From IMG/VR virus record IMGVR_UViG_3300037502_001377, positions 1 through 38,183 of that record: a DNA stretch of 38,183 bases. One strand, 5' to 3'. Both the position numbers and the translations under genes were made by a program. This DNA is from a virus. Positions within the stretch are counted from its first letter, which is position 1; each line of letters starts with the position of its first letter. The notes below the pieces were generated by a model. That model was not told where the DNA came from. It searched no databases and worked only from the letters and a program-made list of their open reading frames with translations. Positions 13,696 to 21,587 of this stretch are shown in pieces.

Positions 13696-15710
13696 GCTAT
13701 CGCCAAGAAGATGTAAGTGCCGTTCAGCACGTTGACATTCGTTGCAACTTTTTGGTTAACGTAAAAACCACCGCTAAACACATCAATTGAGTCATCAGAA
13801 CTTACTTCAGCACTGGTTCCATTGGTTATCAACCAAGGATCGTTTGCGCTCACAATGCCCCGAGCACTGTCCCAGATGTACCAGTTGCCTGAAGCGTTTG
13901 TACGCTTGATCAACACAAACCTAGCTCCGGTTGTAAACCCGCAGTCAACAGACAATGTTGCCCCGTTCCCGGTGTAAGAGCCAACTCTTGACACATTGGA
14001 TGCCGAAGCAAACATCATCACCAGAAACCTGCTACTGAGCAGATTCAATTGCACCGCAGGCCCAATATACAGATTGGAAGCGTCAGGCGATGCTCTCGTG
14101 GTGCTATTAATTGCCCACCATTCAGTACCAACACCTGTGCTAGCAATGTTGCTGTTCAAATTCAAAAAGTTGGCAACGCCAATTTCTTTGCAGTACACAG
14201 GCCAAAACTGGGTTCCGCCTACGCTCATGTCCTTGTAGATGACAAGTTCAGGAGGTGTTCTCAGATTGTGCGGGATGACGCTGTAGTTGTTAGGCATCCC
14301 GTCAGCAACTGATCCGGTGCCGGTGTAAATCAGGCTGTCAAAGAATTCTGGCGCACGCTTGAACGCTTCAACAATGTGATTGCCAACTTGCGTGTTGACG
14401 TTTAGCTTGGCTGTCGCATCGTTGCCAACCCAAACGCCATTCATGGCGCTGAAAGCGTTGCCGTACTCTGTGCCACCTTGTAGTTGCTGGTCAAACGCAT
14501 CAGCCGCGCTGGCTTCAGCGTTCAAAGAGCCTGTAAGCACATAAGGCTGTCCTCTCAAACGAGAGGCGACAACCATGCCCGCAAGTACATTGTCGTTACG
14601 CTGCCGCATCCACACCACATCAGGCGCAATCGTCGTTGTGACCAAACGATTGTCCACATTGGTGCCGGTGTACACCGACGGCACAAACACGCTGGTGCCA
14701 ATTACAGGAGGCCGCATAGGCCCACGCCGAATGGCAATGAACACAAACTGCGCCGCGTTGCCGTTGACCTGCGTGGCAGTCGACTTAACCTGAAAGCCCG
14801 TTGCATTCAGGCGAAAGTACGCCGCGGCGCTGGTCTCTGCTGCGTTGGTGTTAGGCTCAAGCTGGGATGACAGATCATTTGACAACGCCCTGAAGTTGTC
14901 GTACATGACCCAGTTCTGCGAGTAGGTGTCAGCACACTTGACCAGCAGCCACTGAGGCTCCCAACCAAGCGTCACCGAGGGGCCACTTGTGCTCGCGTTG
15001 CCCGTGTACGACCCGCAAAACACCACGCCATCATTGCCAGCAGGCCCGAAACCATTGGTGTTTCTAGCAAACAGGTACGCAACATAGGTGTCGCCGTTGG
15101 CGTTAACGATGCCATCCGTGCCAATCGAAAACACGCTGGAAGTCGGCACCGCGCTGTACACATTGGCGCTAGTAGCCTTGTTTGCGTTGCTGTTGAGCGC
15201 CAGGTACTCATTCGTACCCAACTGGTCATGGTAAACAGCGCCACCACTTGTCCCGTTGATTTTCTTGATGATGATGCACCCAGGCACAGCACCAAGCGAG
15301 TGAGGAATGGTGCGTGCCGTACCGTTGCCGGTGTACGTCACCATGTCAAAGAACTTGAACTGTTCCTTGAACGTCCACGCGGTGTAGATGCCACCGCTGG
15401 TGTTGACACCCGTTGCCGCTCCAAGCGTGAACCCATTCGTGTTGAACGAGGTCAGACTGTTGGCAAGCGCCGTCGACGCATCAGTCGTGTTGCTGTTCAG
15501 TTCCTGATTGACACCTCGGATGGTGTCAAACAAGTAGTGATCTTCAGTCGAATCCCGGCGTTTGATCCAGACCAATCCACCAGACAGATTCAGATTGATT
15601 CCGTTGTTGATCGTCTGAACGCCGCCCGTGCCCTCATAAAGATGCGTGGCAAACACATCTTCGATGTTGGAGCCTACGGTCGCCGAGCCGGCTTGTGCAG
15701 ATGCAAACAT
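13692..15710 (-). CDS. Tail fibre / receptor-binding protein with repeated DUF7483-type domains (672 aa)
   Basis: The protein contains repeats of one beta-rich module built on 'YTGNGT...hsLG..P..iiiK', then a segment of the 'yh..LG....L.LN' type. Copies start near FDMVTYTGNGTARTIPHSLG, CGSYTGNASTSGPSVTLGW, DSLIYTGTGSVADGMPN and VGSYTGNGATLSVDCGF. This is the DUF7483-like unit of phage fibres. The weaker GC bias and many Asn/Thr/Ser codons are usual for host-recognition genes. Followed by a DUF4376 gene, which supports a fibre role. No variable repeat/template repeat pair or reverse transcriptase was seen. Confidence 0.8.
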   Translation of the reverse strand: MFASAQAGSATVGSNIEDVFATHLYEGTGGVQTINNGINLNLSGGLVWIKRRDSTEDHYLFDTIRGVNQELNSNTTDASTALANSLTSFNTNGFTLGAATGVNTSGGIYTAWTFKEQFKFFDMVTYTGNGTARTIPHSLGAVPGCIIIKKINGTSGGAVYHDQLGTNEYLALNSNANKATSANVYSAVPTSSVFSIGTDGIVNANGDTYVAYLFARNTNGFGPAGNDGVVFCGSYTGNASTSGPSVTLGWEPQWLLVKCADTYSQNWVMYDNFRALSNDLSSQLEPNTNAAETSAAAYFRLNATGFQVKSTATQVNGNAAQFVFIAIRRGPMRPPVIGTSVFVPSVYTGTNVDNRLVTTTIAPDVVWMRQRNDNVLAGMVVASRLRGQPYVLTGSLNAEASAADAFDQQLQGGTEYGNAFSAMNGVWVGNDATAKLNVNTQVGNHIVEAFKRAPEFFDSLIYTGTGSVADGMPNNYSVIPHNLRTPPELVIYKDMSVGGTQFWPVYCKEIGVANFLNLNSNIASTGVGTEWWAINSTTRASPDASNLYIGPAVQLNLLSSRFLVMMFASASNVSRVGSYTGNGATLSVDCGFTTGARFVLIKRTNASGNWYIWDSARGIVSANDPWLITNGTSAEVSSDDSIDVFSGGFYVNQKVATNVNVLNGTYIFLAIA

Positions 15711-15712
15711 GA

Positions 15713-16351
15713 TCAGAAGTAGTTCTGACCGACCACGCGGGCGATCCAGTTGACGCCATCAGACGTAAACGCAAACACATCCGCCTTGCTTGCCGTCGCG
15801 GTCAGCGTTGGAGCAGTCGAAGAAGGCCACTTGACCGTCGCAGGCCAAGTCACCGTCCGCGCGCCAGAACCATCTTGATACTGCACCAGCAGGAAAGACT
15901 TACCCGCCGTCGGCGTCGGGAATGTGTAGGTGCAGTTGGCCGTCAACGTCAGGATCTGCACCGTACCGCCGGCAAGGCTGATGGTGTACGCCGACCCCGT
16001 GTTGGCCGTCGCGGTTTCCTCGGTGTACCCATCCAAAAACGTCGCGTTGACCAAGATCTTGTTGGTCAGCGTGACCTGCTCTGACCGGATTTGATCAACC
16101 GTCCAGATGGTGACATCAGCCGGCGTCTTGAGCACAAACTTGTACGCCAGCGTCGGATCAAGCCACACATCCGCCTCACCCCTTGAGTCAAGGATGATGG
16201 GGTTAGGATTGGTGACAACACCGTTCTCGCTGGTGTAGGTCGTGCGAGGCGTGGTCGTGCCGGCCTCATAGGTGTAGAGCTTGCCTCCCACCAGAGGATC
16301 GCCATTGGCATCAAAGAACTGTAGCTTTGGCGGCGGGGCAAGCGCGGTCAT
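15713..16351 (-). CDS. Tail fibre/spike protein with tailspike-like N-terminal module (212 aa)
   Basis: The first 70 residues follow a well-known phage pattern: LQFFDANGDPLVGGKLYTY, AGTTTPRTTYTSENG, NPIILDSRGEADVWL. This module is found at the virion-attached end of fibres and spikes of short-tailed phages. The C-terminal ~110 residues are a beta-rich part (CTYTFPTPTAGKSFLLVQYQ, WPATVKWP, VFAFTSDGVNWIA) like small fibre tips. Probably connects the tail to, or forms, a fibre. Overlaps the upstream gene by 4 bases. Confidence 0.8.
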   Translation of the reverse strand: MTALAPPPKLQFFDANGDPLVGGKLYTYEAGTTTPRTTYTSENGVVTNPNPIILDSRGEADVWLDPTLAYKFVLKTPADVTIWTVDQIRSEQVTLTNKILVNATFLDGYTEETATANTGSAYTISLAGGTVQILTLTANCTYTFPTPTAGKSFLLVQYQDGSGARTVTWPATVKWPSSTAPTLTATASKADVFAFTSDGVNWIARVVGQNYF

Positions 16352-16908
16352 ATCGAATCCTCAGTCACGGTCAAGATGACCGACGGAATGTCCGGCGACG
16401 GAGCAATGGCGGCAATCGCAGGAATCGTGATGTTTGTGGAGTCTACGCTCCACATCAGTTCAAAGTAACTTCCGGCTTCCATCTCAACCAGAAAGTTCCA
16501 GGCAAGAATCTTGTCGTTGCCCGCGCCTTTGAACTCTACCCTACTTGACGACCAAGGCACATCCACGCCATCGATCCTGAGCCAAACATACAGATACTCA
16601 GACGAAGAAGATGTCGTCGTCGCTTGCAACGAGAACTGGATGTTGTAGCTGCCTCGATAGGTGACGTACACCCTAGAAGTCGGCGTGCCGATGTAGACGT
16701 TCTTGCTGAAGTCCGTCTTGTCAAACGTCAGCGCATACGCCGTGTTGATGGCCAAAGCCGTCTGCGTCACTTCGCTGTGAAACGCACCCCTGCTCAGTTG
16801 CCGGCTGTACAGATTGAAAAAGAACCTGTACCAGTCGCGCGCGACCGTGCCCGCCTGATCTTGCGTGATTGGCGTGCGATTGGCCGGGATGCCAAACGGT
16901 TCAAGCAT
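16348..16908 (-). CDS. Beta-rich virion protein, candidate fibre or head-spike component (186 aa)
   Basis: A short N-terminal helix (TVARDWYRFFFNLYSR) is followed by a jelly-roll-like beta domain with alternating hydrophobics (YALTFDKTDFSKNVYIG, YNIQFSLQATTTSSSSEYLYVWLRIDG, FLVEMEAGSYFELMW). Small phage proteins of this type are encoded next to gp10-like genes. In P22 this position holds the tail needle gene, but the sequence here does not look like a trimeric coiled-coil needle. Overlaps the gp10-like gene by 8 bases. Confidence 0.65.
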   Translation of the reverse strand: MLEPFGIPANRTPITQDQAGTVARDWYRFFFNLYSRQLSRGAFHSEVTQTALAINTAYALTFDKTDFSKNVYIGTPTSRVYVTYRGSYNIQFSLQATTTSSSSEYLYVWLRIDGVDVPWSSSRVEFKGAGNDKILAWNFLVEMEAGSYFELMWSVDSTNITIPAIAAIAPSPDIPSVILTVTEDSI

Positions 16909-18421
16909 TGGTCGGGCTCAGAATTAGTTCCGCACCCATGATGGCAATCTTGACCGGATCGGTTCCCGACACTTCATAGACCCGATCCCGGATTTTGGTC
17001 GTCATGCCCAGCCTGCGCCAAATGGTCCGGTGCTTGTACTCGCCAATCCGGCCCATCGACTTCCAGTGCTCGTTGCTCCAAGTGTGCCCACCATCATCAG
17101 ACCAGCGCAGCATCACCCTCGGATTGGCTCCTTGCACCGTGATCACCGGGCTATCAATTTGATAGTCTTGCGCAACAAAGTTCAGATCCAGCGACGCCCC
17201 TGAGTTGTCCACAGGATCCATCGGATCAACGCCGTTCAGCCCAACACCCGTCTCACAATCCAGTTGCAGGGAGTGATGCGCCGTGCGCTTCAGGTTGTTG
17301 GTGCCTGGCGGAAGCGCACGCCATGAACGCAACCACTTCTGGGTCTGGCCATTGTCGCTGTGCGCTTCAAGGTCAAACTCGTAGATGTTGCCGTTCTCGT
17401 AGTCGCCAATCAGGATGCGATTGGCGTAGTTCAGTTGGCACACGCCTCGATGGCGCACAAACCGGCTACCATCCCAACCAGCGCGCTCATGCCACACACC
17501 CGTGCTGGCGTCGTACACCCAAGTCGTATTCGCCGTCGGGAACACCAGCACATAGAAACTGTGCCCGTCCTGCTGGTAGGTGTACGCCCTAGCGTCACCC
17601 AGATTGCTGTAGCTCTGAATCTGCCACTCAACCGCGTGCGTGCTCACGCGCTTGCCGCGGTAGCCCTCGGCCCGGTACACAATGCCGTTGCCGCGAGCGT
17701 CAGACCCGAGCCAAAACAGACTGTTGTCGAGCTTGGCCACGCTGTACGGTGCAAGGCATCCGATCTCATTGAACGCGCCCGAGATCCGCGAGAGTGGAAA
17801 GTCAGGAAGCCCCGCGTTGTACCAAACCTCAACCGAGTTCTCGCCAAACGCCCACACTTCCCGGTGATCAACCGCAATCGCCACCACGTTGTCAGGCGCA
17901 CCTTCCGCGCTGGCAAAGTCGGTCGGGTCAATCGATGTGCCATCCAGCAGTTCTGTGACGTACAGACGCTGGGAGTTGGGCTCGTTGTAGACGAAGTACC
18001 CATCCAGGTACCCAACCGTCACCGCTCCATTGAAGTCAGGGTCGACAATCTGCTGAAGCGTATCCAGCGGCAGGTTGTAGATGTAACTGATGCCATTGGC
18101 GGCAATGAACAGTTGCACCCCGTTGTCAGCCATGCTGACCGGGCCGACGTTGCCAATCGTGCCGATCAGCTTGATTCCAAAAGAACTGTCCAGACGGTAC
18201 AAGGCTGCGCCGCTGACCACAAAGGCAAACCCGCCAAATGTCCACATTCCCCGAATAGGGCCAGTTCCCACCGAGGTGACAAACGCAAGCCCCGGCGCGC
18301 GTTGCAGATACGCCGCCTCCTTGCCCTCCGTCAGCACTTCCGGAAACAGATTGACCATGCGGTTGTCCGCAGCATTGACGCTGCGGGCCACATACGCCTG
18401 CCCTAGAATCGGGGACTTCAT
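16901..18421 (-). CDS. P22 gp10-like packaged DNA stabilisation / tail hub protein
   Basis: A 506-aa protein with the features of the Phage_stabilise family. The N-terminus is ILGQAYVARSVNAADNRMVNLFPE, followed by a WD/kelch-like series of beta blades (GMWTFGGFAFVVSGAALYRL, VGYLDGYFVYNEPNSQRLYV, VWAFGENSVEVWYNAG, SLFWLGSDARGNGIVYRAEG). A C-terminal part follows (RVMLRWSDDGGHTWSNEHW). P22 gp10 closes the portal after packaging and carries the tailspikes or needle. It directly follows the gp4-like gene, the P22 order, and its start abuts the gp4 stop. Confidence 0.9.
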   Translation of the reverse strand: MKSPILGQAYVARSVNAADNRMVNLFPEVLTEGKEAAYLQRAPGLAFVTSVGTGPIRGMWTFGGFAFVVSGAALYRLDSSFGIKLIGTIGNVGPVSMADNGVQLFIAANGISYIYNLPLDTLQQIVDPDFNGAVTVGYLDGYFVYNEPNSQRLYVTELLDGTSIDPTDFASAEGAPDNVVAIAVDHREVWAFGENSVEVWYNAGLPDFPLSRISGAFNEIGCLAPYSVAKLDNSLFWLGSDARGNGIVYRAEGYRGKRVSTHAVEWQIQSYSNLGDARAYTYQQDGHSFYVLVFPTANTTWVYDASTGVWHERAGWDGSRFVRHRGVCQLNYANRILIGDYENGNIYEFDLEAHSDNGQTQKWLRSWRALPPGTNNLKRTAHHSLQLDCETGVGLNGVDPMDPVDNSGASLDLNFVAQDYQIDSPVITVQGANPRVMLRWSDDGGHTWSNEHWKSMGRIGEYKHRTIWRRLGMTTKIRDRVYEVSGTDPVKIAIMGAELILSPTNA

Positions 18422-19131
18422 CAGTAATTGCCTGCGTACACATTGAACCGCTGCCGCGTACCCACCAGCGAGTACGGCAGGGCCATGATGTCGCCAGGAT
18501 TGTTGATGCGCTTCAGGTTGCGCTTGCTGGTCATGGCGATCCGCGTCACCGTTGGCGGAGGCTCAACACCCGCCTCGGCAGCAATCTCGCAGGCCAAGTT
18601 GTACCGGAAGCAGCGCAAGTACCCAGGCGGGAACGTCAGATTGGTTGCAAGTGTCGCAGGCTGCGTCAGAGGCTCAACCGAGATGAAGTGGAACTCCAGA
18701 TCCCGCAGCGGCACCGGGTAGACATACATCTCGATGTCCGGGTAGGTCATGTTGACCCACATGATCTGCGGATAGGTCGAAGTGACCGTCTTGACCGCAA
18801 TCCCGTTGTACTGCTGCTGGTTGATGAGCTTCAGACCGTAGCTGACGTTGTTCAGCGGGTCGCGAAAGTAGGTGGAGTCGTCAAGCTCAATCGGCCGTTG
18901 CCCGACAAAGTTGCCGGTAGGCCCAAGCGTGCGGCTGATGGTGCTGGACGGCCAAGTGAACACTTGGTCCTGCGTGGAAAAAACAGAAAGACGCTCTGTG
19001 TTCCACGAATCGACCATTTGGTCGAACGCGGTAAGAGCGTCTTGCGAAGTCTCGGGAGAGGGCGACTCACCCTCTGCCAGCATACCGATCAGGCGCAGCG
19101 CGCCGTTAATCAGTCCCCCGGCTGTAGCCAT
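18421..19131 (-). CDS. P22 gp4-like head completion / tail accessory factor (236 aa)
   Basis: Matches the P22_Tail-4 pattern. It has an N-terminal helix GGLINGALRLIGMLAEGE, then ETSQDALTAFDQMVDSWNTERLSVF, YPVPLRDLEFHFISVEPL, and a conserved LPPGYLRCFRYN-like segment (FPPGYLRCFRYNLACEIAAE). In P22, gp4 binds the portal after packaging and prepares the tail interface. The order coat, small proteins, gp4, gp10 fits. Length is slightly above the 166-aa P22 protein, as is usual for this branch. Confidence 0.9.
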   Translation of the reverse strand: MATAGGLINGALRLIGMLAEGESPSPETSQDALTAFDQMVDSWNTERLSVFSTQDQVFTWPSSTISRTLGPTGNFVGQRPIELDDSTYFRDPLNNVSYGLKLINQQQYNGIAVKTVTSTYPQIMWVNMTYPDIEMYVYPVPLRDLEFHFISVEPLTQPATLATNLTFPPGYLRCFRYNLACEIAAEAGVEPPPTVTRIAMTSKRNLKRINNPGDIMALPYSLVGTRQRFNVYAGNY

Positions 19132-19297
19132 CAGGCATCTCCTTGCGGCGACGGCGCGGCGTCAACACGAGTTCGTTTACCGCTGTCTCGCCCGGAGTAT
19201 ACCGCTGCCAGCCGTTTTGTTCATCATACTCGGCTTCTTGGTCGCTGATAGCAACCTTGTGGCCGTAAACAGGGTGTTCCAGGTAAATAATGGGCAT
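19106..19297 (-). CDS. Small late protein (63 aa)
   Basis: I start at ATG 19297 (MPIIYLEHPVYGHKVAISD); the frame extends upstream only through a terminator-like hairpin. The product is a compact acidic-then-basic protein ending RRRRKEMPDGYSRGTD. Short proteins with 'YL.HP.hG.kvA..e.Ea......GW.ry' occur between coat and gp4 genes in related phages. Overlaps the gp4-like gene by 26 bases. No strong ribosome binding site is visible, so expression may depend on readthrough from upstream. Confidence 0.65.
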   Translation of the reverse strand: MPIIYLEHPVYGHKVAISDQEAEYDEQNGWQRYTPGETAVNELVLTPRRRRKEMPDGYSRGTD

Positions 19298-19304
19298 AGA
19301 AGAA

Positions 19305-19322
19305 GGGGGGCCGAAGCCCCCC
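19305..19322 (-). terminator. Intrinsic terminator-like hairpin after the coat/decoration genes
   Basis: On the minus strand, GGGGGGC-TTCG-GCCCCCC: seven G-C pairs and a UUCG tetraloop, followed by the weak run TTCTTCT. Placed 5 nt after the stop of the decoration-like gene. It could trim transcription so that coat and decoration messages exceed tail messages. The poor U tract suggests partial termination. Confidence 0.65.
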
Positions 19323-19327
19323 ACCTC

Positions 19328-19678
19328 TTACGAGGCCATGATTACCCAAGCAGAGCCCGTGCAAACCAGCATCGCCCACGCCCCGGCAGTGCCCGCAAGA
19401 ATCGCGGTGCCGAGAGTGGCCGAGTTGGCCGGAGCCACGTTGCTGGACGCCGAAACCACCGTCTGAGCAGCAATCGTCTTGATGACGACAACCCGACCGG
19501 CATTGGTAGAGGCTTCAGGCAGCGTGACCGTGATCGACCCCGAGCCATTGCAGATAACGAAGTTCTCGGTATCCGCAAGCGTGAAACTCGCCGTCTTGGT
19601 GACTGGCGCGTTCACAAACACAGTCGAGATAGCCGGGTCAGAAAAGGCTACCCCAACCGGGACTTGGTTGGCGGGCAT
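19328..19678 (-). CDS. Beta-rich decoration-like virion protein (116 aa)
   Basis: Starts at ATG 19678, 2 nt after the upstream stop. The sequence contains NFVICNGSGSITVTLPEAST, AGRVVVIKTIAAQTVV, and ends GAWAMLVCTGSAWVIMAS. It shares with the next upstream gene the order 'VTLP..T/S...(G)..f.v.n/k...' and an 'AWV' end, so the two look paralogous. Lying just after the coat gene, it may decorate the capsid, but this is inference from position and fold type. Confidence 0.6.
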   Translation of the reverse strand: MPANQVPVGVAFSDPAISTVFVNAPVTKTASFTLADTENFVICNGSGSITVTLPEASTNAGRVVVIKTIAAQTVVSASSNVAPANSATLGTAILAGTAGAWAMLVCTGSAWVIMAS

Positions 19679-19680
19679 GA

Positions 19681-20094
19681 TCAGGCGACCCGATACAGAA
19701 CCCAAGCACCAGCCGAAGTCTTGCGAGCAACCAGCATCGCACCAGTCGTCACCGGGATGACCATCGTCAGCGAGCCGGTGATAGTCCAACCGGTGTTCGT
19801 GGTAATGGTCGCGGTGCCGGAACTGGTACCAAGGTTGACAACCCGGAAGGTGAACGAAGTGCCAGGGCGATCAGAGTTGGCAAGCGCCGCCTCCAGAGTG
19901 GACACCAGCGGCAGCGTGTAGGCAACGTTGGCAGTGATGCCGCTGTTGACCAGAAGCAGGCCGTTGAACAGTTGCGCAGGAGTCAGCGTCTGCGCAGTAG
20001 TGATCGAAACCGGAGTCGGGATCAGCCCGATAAACGGTTCGTCAAGATTGGCAGCGCCGAGTTGCTGACCACCAGCGCCATTGGGAAGAGCCAT
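19681..20094 (-). CDS. Beta-rich decoration-like virion protein (137 aa)
   Basis: Preceded by AAGGAA 7 nt before ATG 20094. The sequence has AQLFNGLLLVNSGITANVAYTLP, then FTFRVVNLGTSSGTATI and TTNTGWTITGSLTMV, ending SAGAWVLYRVA. Beta-rich and Thr/Ala/Gly-rich, like small capsid-surface proteins. Immediately downstream of coat and followed by a smaller protein of similar plan. No named family is recognised. Confidence 0.6.
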   Translation of the reverse strand: MALPNGAGGQQLGAANLDEPFIGLIPTPVSITTAQTLTPAQLFNGLLLVNSGITANVAYTLPLVSTLEAALANSDRPGTSFTFRVVNLGTSSGTATITTNTGWTITGSLTMVIPVTTGAMLVARKTSAGAWVLYRVA

Positions 20095-20120
20095 GATGTC
20101 GTTCCTTTCAGTTCAGTTGA

Positions 20121-21579
20121 TCAGCCCCAGATGCGGCAGGCCATCGGAGGACGAATCACACCGTAGCCGTACAGAACATCAATCCGGCAAGGCATCCGGT
20201 CGTTGTTGATGTCGTACTGGCGCACAATCCGCATCGAAATGCCGTTGTGAACTTGGCGCGAAGCCATGTCCACACCCTGCGGCAGCAGCAAGTCAGCAGT
20301 CGCGAAGGTGATCGCATCCTTGTGATAGACCAGGTTCTGCGGGAACTGGGTCGAGGCCGCACCCAAGAAAGTCACCACAGCGCCCGACTGCGGGAACGAG
20401 TCCACCGTCGCCAGCGCGTTGCTGGAAGTGTAGATCGCAGGGCTGATCTTCACGCCAGTATACGCACCACCAGCAGCGGTGTTGGTCTCGGTCACCACGA
20501 ACTGCTGAAGCGCACCAGTCGACTCACGGGTCTGCGGGTTGACCGCAAACACGCCAGCAATGGTGAACACATCGCCACGGTTGATGACCTGAGTGCCAGT
20601 GCCGGTGATGGCAATGGTGTCAGCGCCTTGGGTCGCAACGGTCGTGGTGACCGTGTGCGCGCCAGTCCGGGTGCCAGTGGTATGCACCTTGATCGACTGG
20701 CTCATGTTGACCTCCTCATACCCGAGGATGCCTTCGCCCATCATGCCGTTCTTGAACTGACGGCTGATAGCAGAAGTCGGGTTGAACAGGCCTTTCATGC
20801 CTTCGACCAGAGCAGCATTCGCCGCCGGGTTGACGGTCGCATAGCGCGGCGACATCACAGCGGCCGACTCGTTCAGTTTCTGTTGAGCTTGCAGCAGAAC
20901 CAGCGAGGTGCCCGGAGTGGTACCAGGCGTGCCAACCGATTGGAAGATCGAGTTGTACGCATTGGCCACATCCGCGTCGATGCTGGACGCAAGCTGCGAA
21001 ATACGCGGCTTGAGAACGCGCTCGGCGAAGTCGTCAAGTTGCATGGTCAGCTCAGCGGTCGTGAAGTTCACGCCGATGTGCTTCTGCGAAGAAACGGACA
21101 AGGTGGTGAATTGCTCGTTGTCGTCCTGCACTTGCAGGGCGGCACCGTCAGTCACCAGCGCGCGGTCCGGGAGGCGGATGCGCAGAGTGGAGCCGATCTT
21201 GGCTCCTTCAACAGCGAACGAGTCGTCGTATTGACGAGATACGTTCCGAGTGATCACGAGGTTGTTCTCTAGGCCAAATGTTCGCCAAGGTTCGCTACTC
21301 CTTGACCGCCCTTTCGGGCTGCTGCACGTCACCGTGCAGAGCAGACTATCTCTTCACCCTCTTACGAGGGGCTGTGCGCTTCCGGCCGCTTGGCCGTACT
21401 CCCTTTCGGGATAGTCGTTACACCTTCCGGTTTCCCGGCTTGGCTCGGTATTTCCACAAATTGTGGGGTCCACCGAATTCACACAGTTTTTTACTTAGGG
21501 TTACCCCTAAGGGAGACCATTAGTTAATCTCCAGAGACTTCCGCGTGATCATGTCAATAGTAAGCAGGCTATTTGCCAC
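20121..21579 (-). CDS. Major coat protein, P22 gp5 type, interrupted by a group I intron (join 21579-21527, 21273-20121)
   Basis: Exon 1 (21579-21527, 53 nt) starts at GTG, 5 nt after GAGGTG, and encodes MANSLLTIDMITRKSLE plus two bases of the next codon. Exon 2 (21273-20121, 1153 nt) completes that codon as ATC (Ile) and continues LENNLVITRNVSRQYDD, FAVEGAKIGSTLRIRLP to the end. The joined gene is 401 codons plus stop. P22-type coats classically begin 'MAN..LT..MITREALRILEN', so the intron breaks a conserved N-terminus. Without splicing, translation stops after SLEIN. The protein assembles the capsid around scaffold. Its 401 residues are slightly fewer than the 430 of P22. Confidence 0.93.
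21274..21526 (-). ncRNA. Group I self-splicing intron (253 nt, ORF-less, subgroup IA-like)
   Basis: Read on the minus strand. P1: exon end GGAGAU with intron GUCUCC (21517-21512), the terminal U.G wobble marking the 5' splice site. P2: CUUAGGG-GUAA-CCCUAAG (21511-21494). P3: CUGUGUG (21486-21480) with CGCACAG (21378-21372). P4: UCGGU/ACCGA. P5: CCACA/UGUGG with AAA in J5/4. P6a: CCGG-GAAA-CCGG. P7: GACUAUC (21416-21410) with GAUAGUC (21350-21344), preceded by AAGA. Between P7 and P3 lie two extra hairpins (P7.1/P7.2, typical of subgroup IA). P8: CCCUC-GUAA-GAGGG. P9: CUGCACG-GUGA-CGUGCAG, then GCCC-GAAA-GGGC. The last base is the required G. No endonuclease ORF lies within. Confidence 0.95.
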
Positions 21580-21587
21580 GTTTCACC

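Noticed and set aside
13692-15710. Diversity-generating retroelement acting on the fibre gene
   Set aside because: No reverse transcriptase gene and no template/variable repeat pair were seen.
21274-21332. Coat protein starting inside the apparent 403-codon frame (MTCSSPKGRSRSSEPWRTFG...)
   Set aside because: Those first ~20 residues are translated intron (P9 region). They lack a ribosome binding site and do not match coat N-termini, while the true N-terminus lies upstream at 21579.
21274-21579. Frameshift or assembly error as explanation for the broken coat gene
   Set aside because: The insert is 253 nt with a full group I secondary structure and exact splice pairings, which an indel or chimera would not produce.
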